The position numbers were made by a program, and so were the translations under genes. A stretch of 64,000 nucleotides of DNA, taken from an uncultured Fretibacterium sp. (GTDB lineage Bacteria > Synergistota > Synergistia > Synergistales > Aminobacteriaceae). The stretch is from NCBI GenBank assembly GCA_946183145.1, contig CAMGZM010000002.1, positions 124,001 through 188,000 of the forward strand, in the 5' to 3' direction. Positions 36,377-43,339 of the stretch are shown here, piece by piece (position 1 is the stretch's first letter; the number at the start of each line of letters is the position of its first letter). The notes under the pieces were generated by a model. The model worked only from the letters and a program-made list of their open reading frames with translations, was not told the DNA's origin and did no database searches.

Positions 36377-36646
36377 TTACGCTCCTTCCTTCATGTACAA
36401 ATTGCCTCTGCCTTCTCTGACTTCCTTAACGCGGCGTTTGAGTTCAGCGGCTTCAATGGGAGTAAATCCGTTAAGATCGAGGGACGATAATTTGACTTCC
36501 TGCTTTCTTACGGCTTGGCTCATGAGCGCACTTACGACGGCGGACGCTGGCAATCCAATATCCTCGCAGAGCTGTAGAAACTCTTTCTTCATCTGCTTGT
36601 CAATGGTTACGGTGAGTTTAGTTTTCTCGATAGTTTTAGCCTTCAT
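36377..36646 (-). CDS. RelB/DinJ family antitoxin
   Basis: 89 residues from ATG 36646, selected by AGGAGG 8 nt upstream; the GTG three codons before lies inside that site. KLTVTIDKQMKKEFLQLCED and IGLPASAVVSALMSQAV form the ribbon-helix-helix DNA-binding unit. The C-terminus (SSLDLNGFTPIEAAELKRRV) should wrap the YoeB toxin. Antitoxin-toxin complexes usually repress their own promoter. Confidence 0.88.
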   Translation of the reverse strand: MKAKTIEKTKLTVTIDKQMKKEFLQLCEDIGLPASAVVSALMSQAVRKQEVKLSSLDLNGFTPIEAAELKRRVKEVREGRGNLYMKEGA

Positions 36647-36670
36647 TCTATTCACCTCCTTTTAGATACG

Positions 36671-36710
36671 AAAAAGCGGGACTTCCCACACTCGGAAAAT
36701 CCCGCCTTTA
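36671..36710. terminator. Terminator of the SLH porin gene
   Basis: GCGGGA pairs with TCCCGC across an 18-nt loop that itself contains TTCC/GGAA. Five A on the left read as T on the minus strand, downstream of the porin stop codon. CTTTATT on the right could allow weak use on the plus strand. Confidence 0.75.
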
Positions 36711-36742
36711 TTATTCGATACTCGTTAATGCACTTATTAAGA

Positions 36743-38470
36743 CTAGAAGCTGACCGCAGTCCTGAACCTTACGATGTCGTCCTTTGTCTCTGTCTCGTTA
36801 TCCCATGCCGGCAGATCGCTGTCAACATGTACGTAGTTAAGACCCATTGTCGTGGCATCGTTGAGCTTGTACTGAACACCTACACCCAGCTCATAAGGCT
36901 TTGCGTCTTCATAGCCGAGGAACGCGCCTGTAGTGGCATTGTACTTAGCAATAGCGTCTGACACCTTGTAGCCATAGTAGAAGATGTGAGTAGCCCACTT
37001 TTCATTCCACTTCTGCCCAAGCACGACTCTCCAGTAGTTGATGTCTGCCATAGCCTGGCTGCCGTAACCTACAAACGGCTCAAGAACTGTGCTCTCGCTG
37101 AAGAATATGCTGCTCATACCCTGAGGAGCCCAGAAGCCTTCCTTGTACTGGCCGTATTCAAGCCATAAGCTGGTGAACTTGAGAGCTTCCTGCTTCACGT
37201 CAATGATTGCTCTCCAGTGGTTTGCGCTGTCAACAATGCTTCCGCCGGTGTCTCTCCAGCCATAACCGTAATCTCTCCAGCCGAATGATGTACGATCCTC
37301 GTTATAGCCTACACGCTCAGCGTTAATCTTCTGGTGATAGAACGAACCCTTGATTGCGATGTTCTCGTTGAAGTTGAAGCGAAGTCCTGCGAAAACTGTC
37401 CACAAATTCTTGAAGTTCTCGTCGCCTTCCCAGTTAAGTACTTTGCCGCGTGAGTTCACGTTGACTGCTGCATCATTACGCGCGTAAGGCGTTGTTGATG
37501 AGTTGTCGCCGATAAATGCCTGTCCGCCTAAGTCAAATCCAACATTCTCCGTGAACTGGAACTGACCCATCGCAAAGATCTGCCATGAATACTTGTTGAT
37601 GGTGCTGAACGGAGTAAGACCCTCTGCCGCATTCCTGAACTGACCCGCTTTGCGTTCCGCGTTAGGTGTCTTGTCATCATGAGCTACATACACAAGGAAG
37701 TTGCCCATGCCGAAATTCTTTTCGAGCGCGAAACCTGTTACAGTAAGGTTAGTGAGAACCGGGTCGCCGTACCAGCCGCCTGTGTTAGCTACATCGGGAA
37801 TATATGCCTTGCCCATGTTGTAGTTGAAACGTCCAAGCGTGAACTTTGTATCCATGAAGAACGGCATTGACACATAGAACCTGTCGAAGCGAATATCACT
37901 GGCTGCACCCTTCTGGCCGCCCTCGTCGCGAATTCTAGCTGCGAAGAAGAACTCGTCATTCTCGCCAAATGTGCGCTCAAACCACAGTCTTGCTTCATCA
38001 AACGTAATTGTGCCGTCGGGCTTTCCAGTATATGAGCTTTCTGCCTTCCTGTATCTTGCATCAACTACCGCTGTTCCGTGAATGTGCCATCCGCCGAGTC
38101 TGCTCTCAAGAACCGCTACTCTCTCGTCAAGCTCGTCAACTCTCACGCCAAGTGCTTCAAGCTCATCTTTGAACTCAACAACAAGCCTCTTCAGCATCTC
38201 GACATCCTGCTTGCTTGCCTTTGTCATGTCAACGATTGCGAGTGCTCTGGCAACGACTGACGCAAGCTCATAACGTGTAGCGGGCTGTTTGCCTCTGTAA
38301 AGGCCGTCCGGGTAACCGTCGATAATGTGATGAACTGCGAGCTGTCCAATCGCGTCATATGCCCAGTGATTCATCGGAACGTCCATGAACGGGTTTGTCA
38401 TTGCCGAGAACGCCGGGGCTGCAAGTGCTGCTACTGCTGCAATAGCTACTAATACTGCTATCTTTTTCAT
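36743..38470 (-). CDS. SLH-domain outer-membrane porin (OmpM-like)
   Basis: 575 residues from ATG 38470, preceded by GGGGG at 9 nt; a longer frame from 38533 lacks a ribosome binding site. Signal peptide 1-22 (ends PAFS). One SLH domain (PFMDVPMNHWAYDAIGQLAV, DGYPDGLYRGKQPATRYELA, about 25-75) would bind secondary-wall polymer or peptidoglycan. A coiled-coil linker (about 85-115) leads to a long beta-barrel with alternating Tyr/Phe/Asn strands and a terminal Phe (AVSF). OmpM-type proteins tether the outer membrane in Negativicutes and Synergistota. Codons look like those of a highly expressed gene. Confidence 0.9.
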   Translation of the reverse strand: MKKIAVLVAIAAVAALAAPAFSAMTNPFMDVPMNHWAYDAIGQLAVHHIIDGYPDGLYRGKQPATRYELASVVARALAIVDMTKASKQDVEMLKRLVVEFKDELEALGVRVDELDERVAVLESRLGGWHIHGTAVVDARYRKAESSYTGKPDGTITFDEARLWFERTFGENDEFFFAARIRDEGGQKGAASDIRFDRFYVSMPFFMDTKFTLGRFNYNMGKAYIPDVANTGGWYGDPVLTNLTVTGFALEKNFGMGNFLVYVAHDDKTPNAERKAGQFRNAAEGLTPFSTINKYSWQIFAMGQFQFTENVGFDLGGQAFIGDNSSTTPYARNDAAVNVNSRGKVLNWEGDENFKNLWTVFAGLRFNFNENIAIKGSFYHQKINAERVGYNEDRTSFGWRDYGYGWRDTGGSIVDSANHWRAIIDVKQEALKFTSLWLEYGQYKEGFWAPQGMSSIFFSESTVLEPFVGYGSQAMADINYWRVVLGQKWNEKWATHIFYYGYKVSDAIAKYNATTGAFLGYEDAKPYELGVGVQYKLNDATTMGLNYVHVDSDLPAWDNETETKDDIVRFRTAVSF

Positions 38471-38579
38471 AACGAATAACCCCCTATATGAAATTGTCAA
38501 TATGCTATCGTCTCGCGCACTCAGTCTTAGCAATCAAGCCCTGAATACTGCGGGGGGTAAATAGAAAGTTGCCTTGTTT

Positions 38580-38775
38580 CCTTTCATAACCTCTTTGCAG
38601 TTCACAGAGGCTCAAACACTTATGACCTTCTGCGTTTTCCCGCAATTAACTCTTTTCCTTAATGGCTGAACGGGGACTAGTGCATCTCCTTTCATTGCCT
38701 TCTGGTTAATCGAGTTGTGCGTCTTTTGACGATTTCCTACTAGGTATTTCCCGTAGGACGGTGCATATATTACAA
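38580..38775 (-). ncRNA. Structured leader RNA upstream of the SLH porin gene
   Basis: The 370 bp before the porin gene hold no credible gene of standard size. Read on the minus strand, it has a series of hairpins: CCTAC/GTAGG, CGTC/GACG, TGCG/CGCA, and CCTCT-gtgaactgcaa-AGAGG near 38590-38612, with AACTC/GAGTT able to close the middle. A short frame across it ends GDALVPVQPLRKRVNCGKTQ and KVISV, which looks protein-like. The stretch could be an mRNA leader, a small RNA, or the 3' remnant of a transposon with its RNA. No known family is recognised. Confidence 0.4.
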
Positions 38776-38840
38776 CACGGGATAAATTTTTCCTATACGT
38801 AATTTTACGGATAAATGAAATCAGCAATGCCCGCGTGAAT

Positions 38841-39041
38841 TTATACATAAAGTATGCAGGGTTCATTGCAGGCGGTTAATCTGTCGTCATGAGTGATGAA
38901 AGTCATGCGTTCTGATTTGGCCTGAGAGATGAGAATGCGGTCAAAGGGGTCTTTATGCTGTGGGGCATCATCAGGAAGTTTCAGTGTTTCGAGGGTATAG
39001 ACATGCTCAAGTTTCATGTGAGTGTCGAGCAGGTACTTCAT
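38841..39041 (-). CDS. Truncated PIN-domain (VapC-like) toxin, internal deletion
   Basis: 66 residues. The first eight (MKYLLDTH) are a canonical PIN start with one acidic catalytic residue. The rest (ETLKLPDDAPQHKDPFDRIL, ISQAKSERMTFITHDDRLTA) is the C-terminal half with DPFDR and THDD. About 60 central residues normally present between them are missing, with the frame kept. A normal PIN toxin is ~130 residues, so this is probably inactive. It starts just after the antitoxin stop codon. Confidence 0.75.
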   Translation of the reverse strand: MKYLLDTHMKLEHVYTLETLKLPDDAPQHKDPFDRILISQAKSERMTFITHDDRLTACNEPCILYV

Positions 39042-39042
39042 G

Positions 39043-39291
39043 CTACTTCACCCCAAACATTTCAGCAATTTCATCGCTCATCATCGTGTCGAAATCGTCG
39101 GGAATAATGAATTTTCCTTCCGCTACTCCGAGCTTAATCTCCTGCGGCCCACTGTAATAGTCAACAAGTTTTACGAGGGGTACACCGTGGCGGGTAACTA
39201 TGACCTGATGATTATCACTGTACTGCACTTTTCCCATCAATTCGGGCAGCTTCTCTTTGAACTCTTCATACTCTACCTGTTCTACCGGCAT
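39043..39291 (-). CDS. Phd/YefM family antitoxin
   Basis: 82 residues. QVEYEEFKEKLPELMGKVQY, then VIVTRHGVPLVKLVDY is the Phd/YefM DNA-binding fold, and the C-terminal tail (GKFIIPDDFDTMMSDEIAEM) resembles antitoxins paired with PIN toxins. AGGAGG precedes the ATG. With the truncated PIN gene it forms a decayed toxin-antitoxin module. Confidence 0.85.
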   Translation of the reverse strand: MPVEQVEYEEFKEKLPELMGKVQYSDNHQVIVTRHGVPLVKLVDYYSGPQEIKLGVAEGKFIIPDDFDTMMSDEIAEMFGVK

Positions 39292-39333
39292 TGAATGTTT
39301 CCTCCTTTTTGTGTTATGACGTGATTACAGCAG

Positions 39334-39786
39334 TTACTCAAACGCTTTCTTCAGAGCTTCAAGGCCTTCACGTGCGTGTGTCTTGCTGACTATGCAGATT
39401 GCGCTTTCTGATGTTGAGTTGATGATCTCAATGTTTACGTTTGCGGAGGCAAGAACCCTGAAGACTTTTGCGAGGACATGAGCCGAATCAGCCGGGGATT
39501 TAAGCGCGACAGTTATAGCTGCGACTTCTGACATGAAGGAAACTCCCTGACCGCCTACACGTTCAGAGACTTCGCGGCAAACGGGGATAACGTCATCAAG
39601 TCTTTCTTTCGGAATGAGGAATGAGAGATCCGAACGCCCTCCGCGCATAGTGTTCTGAGTAACCATACTTACTTCAACGAAATGTGCCGACAGCGCGCCG
39701 AAAATCTCCGCGGCAATTCCGGGTACGTTAGGCAGTCCCAAAAAGACGACATGCACGCATTCTTCATTAAATGTTATATCGCTCAT
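39334..39786 (-). CDS. Stand-alone tandem ACT-domain protein (aspartokinase regulatory-like)
   Basis: 150 residues with two ACT domains (about 10-75 and 85-148): FLGLPNVPGIAAEIFGALSA, HFVEVSMVTQ and, in the second, VFRVLASANVNIEIINSTSE and ICIVSKTHAREGLEALKKAF. This layout matches the regulatory C-terminus of aspartate kinase, without the kinase domain. It may sense an amino acid and regulate a partner, or be a separately encoded beta subunit; the partner is not in the window. GGAGAAA precedes the ATG. Confidence 0.85.
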   Translation of the reverse strand: MSDITFNEECVHVVFLGLPNVPGIAAEIFGALSAHFVEVSMVTQNTMRGGRSDLSFLIPKERLDDVIPVCREVSERVGGQGVSFMSEVAAITVALKSPADSAHVLAKVFRVLASANVNIEIINSTSESAICIVSKTHAREGLEALKKAFE

Positions 39787-39857
39787 GAAAAAATTTCTCC
39801 TTCTGTTGATTGTGATGGATTAATCTTAACATGACCGCGCAATAAGTAGGAGATGAC

Positions 39858-39888
39858 TTGAGTCAATTTGAGTTACGTATAGTATAAT
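39858..39888 (+). promoter_or_regulatory. Promoter of the omegaRNA-like transcript
   Basis: TATAAT (39883-39888) with TTGAGT (39858-39863) 19 bp upstream; a second TTGAGT lies at 39868-39873. The first TTGAGT overlaps a TGACT-t-GAGTCA inverted repeat, a possible operator. Transcription would start near 39895. Confidence 0.5.
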
Positions 39889-39894
39889 TTTTTC

Positions 39895-40217
39895 AATGCT
39901 CACGTAAACCAGATATACGGGGCGGCACGTGCAGAAAATATTTGGGCCGAGCAGAAAAAGACAAGAGAGCAACAAAACCAAATACCACTGAGTCAGCAAG
40001 GAAATTGACGCTTCTGGAGATGACCGAAAAACCGCAAGCCAGCCGCTAGGACAGCAGCTCGCTCCGTCGATGAAGGAAGAAAGCACTCAACAGGAAAAAT
40101 ACCTATGGGACGTAGGAAATTAACGCCTTTGGAGAGGACGTAAGACTTTGGCAGAACACCGCGAAGCAGCCTCGTTGAATTAGGAAGCCTCTATACCCGC
40201 AAGGTGAGGTAGTTCAT
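39895..40217 (+). ncRNA. Orphan TnpB-type omegaRNA-like RNA without a tnpB gene
   Basis: The ~500-bp gap before the Mrp operon has no credible protein gene. Its 3' end, CGCGAAGCAGCCTCGTTGAA, TTAGGAAGCCTC, a hairpin (CCTC-ACC loop GGT-GAGG, 40188-40209) and GTAGTTCAT, closely resembles the right ends of IS200/IS605 elements that encode omegaRNA (guide RNA of TnpB). The body contains a 26-nt direct repeat (39999-40024 and 40114-40139, 22 of 26 identical). No tnpB remnant is visible on either side. The family call is from memory of such right ends; a covariance-model search would decide it. The bases after 40217 would act as guide. Confidence 0.5.
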
Positions 40218-40225
40218 ACGCGCTA

Positions 40226-40234
40226 TGCTAAAAT
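40226..40234 (+). promoter_or_regulatory. Extended -10 element of the Mrp operon
   Basis: TGCTAAAAT lies nine bases after the omegaRNA-like 3' end and about 57 bp before the mrpE start. The surrounding CGCTATGCTAAAAT matches 13 of 14 bases of the element before rpmG. No clear -35 box is present. Confidence 0.45.
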
Positions 40235-40290
40235 TTCAGTCATCAATCACATTTTCACACAAAATCAAATCATGCCGGAGGTGTATATAT

Positions 40291-40767
40291 TTGAACCTCG
40301 TATACTTCATGTTATGGTTAATCTTCAACGGGAGGATTACGTTTGAGATAATCATTGCCGGAGCGTTAATATCAGTCATGCTTGACGTGTTCATCCGCAA
40401 AGTGCTTCATCTCAATCTCACAGCAAAAAATTTCTTCATGGCCGTGAAAATTCTCCCTCACATTTTGCTTTACGTCATTGTACTTCTCGTAGAAATCATC
40501 AAGGCCAATTTCGCAATCACAAAGCTGGTACTTTCACCAAATCTTGAAGTCGAGCCCTGCCTCGTGAAGTTTCACACGCCGTTAAAGACGAATGCGGCGA
40601 GGGTTGCGCTTGCGAACTCAATAACATTAACGCCGGGAACAATCACAGTATCTCTTGAGGGTGAAAATCTTCTTGTCCACGCTTTGAACCGGGAAATAGC
40701 AGACGGTCTTGAAGGGAGCATATTCGAGAGGCTTCTTGCTGTAATGGAGGGGAAATTCAATGCTTAA
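40291..40767 (+). CDS. mrpE: Na+/H+ antiporter subunit MrpE
   Basis: 158 residues from TTG 40291, chosen because GGAGGTG ends 7 nt before it. The LVYFMLWLIFNGRITFEIII start, then SVMLDVFIRKVL and the conserved RVALANSITLTPGTITVSLE match MrpE/MnhE (two membrane helices and a cytoplasmic domain). MrpE is needed for activity and stability of the multi-subunit Mrp antiporter. It overlaps mrpF by 8 nt. Confidence 0.92.
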   Translation: MNLVYFMLWLIFNGRITFEIIIAGALISVMLDVFIRKVLHLNLTAKNFFMAVKILPHILLYVIVLLVEIIKANFAITKLVLSPNLEVEPCLVKFHTPLKTNAARVALANSITLTPGTITVSLEGENLLVHALNREIADGLEGSIFERLLAVMEGKFNA

Positions 40768-41053
40768 TGCTGAAAATTTGCGCAGCGTTCTGTTAATCGG
40801 GAGTGCGGTATTTCTTTCGGCCACAATATTTTTGTGCTTGATGCGGGCGGCGTTAGGGCCAAGGTTTTCGGACAGGATAATAGCGGCGAACATAATCGGA
40901 ACAAAGATAATACTTCTTATCGCTGTATTGTCGCTGATTGTTGGAGAAAGCTATCTTGCTGATATATGCCTGATATACGCGGCAATAAGTTTTCTGTCAG
41001 TCGTGGTGCTTGCGCGTTCAGTGATAGAGAAGAAAGAGGGAGAAAAGGAATGA
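40760..41053 (+). CDS. mrpF: Na+/H+ antiporter subunit MrpF
   Basis: 97 residues with three membrane helices. LMRAALGPRFSDRIIAANII carries the GPxxxDRxxAxN motif of MrpF/PhaF, and LADICLIYAAISFLSVVVLA is the last helix. It is an integral part of the Mrp complex. It overlaps the mrpG start by the ATGA tetranucleotide. Confidence 0.93.
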   Translation: MLNAENLRSVLLIGSAVFLSATIFLCLMRAALGPRFSDRIIAANIIGTKIILLIAVLSLIVGESYLADICLIYAAISFLSVVVLARSVIEKKEGEKE

Positions 41054-41391
41054 CACGGGTAATAATTGCGGGCGTGCTGATGTGCGCGGGGCTATTTGTG
41101 CTGGGAATTGCGACGGCCGGAATATTCAGGTTCTCGACGATGCTCAACCGTATTCATGTTGCGGCGAAATGCGACACGTTAGGGGCGTTGTTGGTGCTTT
41201 CGGGATTGATAGTGCTTTCGGGGTTCACTGTGTACTCGCTGAAATTGGGACTGGTGATAGTGTTCTTGTGGCTGTGCAACCCTGCGGCGAGTCATCTTGT
41301 GGCGCGTGCTGAAGTGAAGACTAATCCGAATTTGGAGCAGATATGCGATTTTGTAGACCTTACGGAGGAACACGGCAATGATAATAATTGA
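41050..41391 (+). CDS. mrpG: Na+/H+ antiporter subunit MrpG
   Basis: 113 residues with three membrane helices: GLFVLGIATAGIFRFSTMLN, RIHVAAKCDTLGALLVLSGL and a third with LCNPAASHLVARA, the MrpG/PhaG pattern (RxHAxxKxxTLG). The start is ATG 41050, which overlaps mrpF; an upstream in-frame codon at 40966 lies inside mrpF. It overlaps the next gene by 14 nt. Confidence 0.92.
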   Translation: MTRVIIAGVLMCAGLFVLGIATAGIFRFSTMLNRIHVAAKCDTLGALLVLSGLIVLSGFTVYSLKLGLVIVFLWLCNPAASHLVARAEVKTNPNLEQICDFVDLTEEHGNDNN

Positions 41392-41635
41392 GTGGCTGTT
41401 ACTGCTGTTCCTGATAGTTTGCGCTGTAGCTGTGTCGATCTCGAAGAATTTGCTGAACTCGGTGATTATCTTCATGAGCTACAGTTTGGTGATGGCGGTG
41501 ATATGGGTGCTGTTGCGGTCGCCGGATTTAGCGATTACGGAGGCTGCTGTAGGCGCGGGGGTAACGAGCGTGCTATTCTTTCTTGCGCTGCGTAAGATTG
41601 GGAGGATGGGACATAAGGACGATGGAGAGAAATGA
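41378..41635 (+). CDS. Mrp/MBH subunit, DUF4040 (MrpA C-terminal-like)
   Basis: 85 residues with three membrane helices. SISKNLLNSVIIFMSYSLVM, then RSPDLAITEAAVGAGVTSVL matches DUF4040, the MbhD-like segment found in the C-terminus of MrpA in other species. Here it is a separate small subunit, as in Mbh-type complexes. It overlaps the following Sel1 gene by ATGA. Confidence 0.9.
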   Translation: MIIIEWLLLLFLIVCAVAVSISKNLLNSVIIFMSYSLVMAVIWVLLRSPDLAITEAAVGAGVTSVLFFLALRKIGRMGHKDDGEK

Positions 41636-42855
41636 CATCACACATTTTCAGCCAGTTTGATTACTGGAAAGAATGCGCTGAAGAGGAAAATACTCAGGCT
41701 CAATACAATCTGGGAGAGATTTACTATCACGGCGAGGAAGTAACGCATGATTATTCGGAGGCTCTCAAATGGTTTCGCAAAGCAGCGGAATATGGACTTG
41801 CTAAGGCTCAATTTATGCTGGGAATCATGTATGAAAACGGCTTAGGAGTCGATAAGAATGACAGGGTGGCATTAAGCTGGTATCTAAAAGCCGCTGAACA
41901 GGGATATACGGAAGCAATAAAGCGTTGCGATAAACTTGCTGAACATGTTAATGTTAATGCTAATACTAAAGCATACTCCCAACTGAGAGCTTATAAGAAG
42001 AAAAGGCTAGTTCAAGAACAACGGCAAAAACGCGCGGAAGAGCAACGAAAACACGCTGAAGAACTATATTGTCGTGGCATAAGTTACTTGAATGGAGAAA
42101 ATGTAACACAGGATTATCCAGAGGCTATGAAATGTTTTAGCGAAGCTGCCAGTCTGGGACATTCTATGGCAAAGCAAAAACTTGCTGAAGTACAACGACG
42201 GAAACGCGCTAAAGAGCTATATCATCGCGGTCTAAGTTATTTGGGTGTACAGCAGGATTATTCAAAGGCTATAAAATGTTTTCGCGAGGCTGCCAGCTTG
42301 GGGCATTCTGAGGCAAAACAAAAACTCAAACTCGTTAAAGCACAACAAAAAGCGCAACAAAGACAGAAACAGGCTAAAGAGCTATATCATCTCGGTCTCA
42401 GTTACTTGAATGGAGAAGGTGTAAAGCAGGATTATTCAGCAGCTATAAAATGTTTTAAACAAGCTGCCAGTCTGGGACATGTAGAGGCAATACAAAAACA
42501 TGATGAAGCAAAAGAAACTGAAGAGATATATCGTCGCGGTCTAAGTTATTTAAATGGGGGAGGTGTACAGAATTGTTTAGCCTCTATAAGGTGTTTTAGC
42601 GAAGTTGCCAGTTTAGGACATGTTGAGGCAGAGCGAAAACTTGTTGAGGCAGAGCAAAAACTTGCTAAAGCAAAACAAACTAAAGAACGACAACGAGAAG
42701 AACGCACTAAAGAACGCGCTAAAAAGTTATATTATCGTGGTCTCAGATACTACCGACAGGACAGAGACTATGTAATTAAGTTTTATCGTAAAGCTGCACA
42801 GAAGGGATTTACACCAGCTCAGGAAGCACTAAAACAGCTCGGCGAAACATGGTAG
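41632..42855 (+). CDS. Sel1-repeat protein inserted in the Mrp operon
   Basis: 407 residues, no signal peptide. At least seven Sel1-type repeats, for example AQYNLGEIYYHGEEVTHDYS, EALKWFRKAAEYGLAKAQ, ELYHRGLSYLGVQQDYSKAI and KCFREAASLGHSEAKQK, separated by Lys/Gln/Glu/Arg-rich helical linkers that repeat a KELYHRG...GxxxQDYxxAIKCF pattern. The Sel1 fold binds proteins. The gene overlaps the upstream Mrp subunit by ATGA, so it is probably co-translated, yet it is not a known Mrp subunit. Codons are more A/T-rich than in the flanking mrp genes, which suggests later acquisition. Confidence 0.85.
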   Translation: MTSHIFSQFDYWKECAEEENTQAQYNLGEIYYHGEEVTHDYSEALKWFRKAAEYGLAKAQFMLGIMYENGLGVDKNDRVALSWYLKAAEQGYTEAIKRCDKLAEHVNVNANTKAYSQLRAYKKKRLVQEQRQKRAEEQRKHAEELYCRGISYLNGENVTQDYPEAMKCFSEAASLGHSMAKQKLAEVQRRKRAKELYHRGLSYLGVQQDYSKAIKCFREAASLGHSEAKQKLKLVKAQQKAQQRQKQAKELYHLGLSYLNGEGVKQDYSAAIKCFKQAASLGHVEAIQKHDEAKETEEIYRRGLSYLNGGGVQNCLASIRCFSEVASLGHVEAERKLVEAEQKLAKAKQTKERQREERTKERAKKLYYRGLRYYRQDRDYVIKFYRKAAQKGFTPAQEALKQLGETW

Positions 42856-42879
42856 CCCGCACACAAGGAGACTCACGCA

Positions 42880-42936
42880 ATGAACACACAGACATCAACG
42901 GACAACATTAACACCATTCAGGACGGCAAAATATGA
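42880..42936 (+). CDS. Possible 18-residue leader peptide before the YefM gene
   Basis: ATG 42880 has AAGGAG 9 nt upstream and encodes MNTQTSTDNINTIQDGKI. Its TGA overlaps the antitoxin ATG, so it could drive that start by translational coupling. Its reality as a product is unproven; it may be a remnant. Confidence 0.3.
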   Translation: MNTQTSTDNINTIQDGKI

Positions 42937-43187
42937 CAGCAATCACTATATCCAGCGCACAAAATAACCTCCCTCAGCTGATCTCAGAGGTAAACGACAG
43001 CAACTTACCCCTGACAATCATAAACGACAGCGGAAAAAATGCCGTTCTCCTCTCTGAAGATGACTGGAACTCAATACAGGAAACTTTATACCTTCATTCA
43101 GTTCCGGGCATGGCCGAGAGCATAATCAAAGCAGGGCAGGAGCCTTTATCGGAATATACAGCGTATGACCCCGGCGAGGAATGGTAA
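42933..43187 (+). CDS. yefM: YefM/Phd family antitoxin
   Basis: 84 residues. The TAITISSAQNNLPQLISEVN, LTIINDSGKNAVLLSEDDWN, SIQETLYLHSVPGMAESI pattern is the YefM fold with its typical 'SxPGMxESI' core. The C-terminal tail, with a GEEW end, would bind a YoeB toxin. Only the C-terminus of that toxin follows, so the antitoxin is orphaned. It lies inside the Mrp operon. Confidence 0.88.
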   Translation: MTAITISSAQNNLPQLISEVNDSNLPLTIINDSGKNAVLLSEDDWNSIQETLYLHSVPGMAESIIKAGQEPLSEYTAYDPGEEW

Positions 43188-43318
43188 ATGTATCTCGTTA
43201 CGTTCAGCACAGGCTTGTATATGACCTTATCGGCAACACGGAAAATATTTTGTCGCCGGATGGAACGCCCTATGAAGGAATAGTCCGCGTAAAAAGAATG
43301 TGGACACATTACGAATAA
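43181..43318 (+). pseudogene. C-terminal remnant of a RelE/YoeB-type toxin
   Basis: A 45-codon frame overlapping the antitoxin end by 7 nt reads VSRYVQHRLVYDLIGNTENI, then VRVKRMWTHYE. HRLVYDLI and the final THYE are the C-terminal motifs of YoeB/RelE-type toxins (HRLVY and HY). About 45-50 N-terminal residues that precede them in a full toxin are missing. The fragment probably cannot act. Confidence 0.7.
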
Positions 43319-43339
43319 ACACGGAAGGAGAATCACACC

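Noticed and set aside
39895-40217. Na+ riboswitch before the Mrp operon
   Set aside because: Location would suit one, but I recognise no known Na+ riboswitch core; the 3' end fits a TnpB-element right end better. Not excluded without a model search.
39895-40217. c-di-GMP (GEMM) riboswitch or RNase P RNA
   Set aside because: Expected conserved strings of these RNAs were not found.
40966-41050. Longer start for MrpG
   Set aside because: The extension lies inside mrpF; ATG 41050 overlaps its stop codon as in neighbouring genes.
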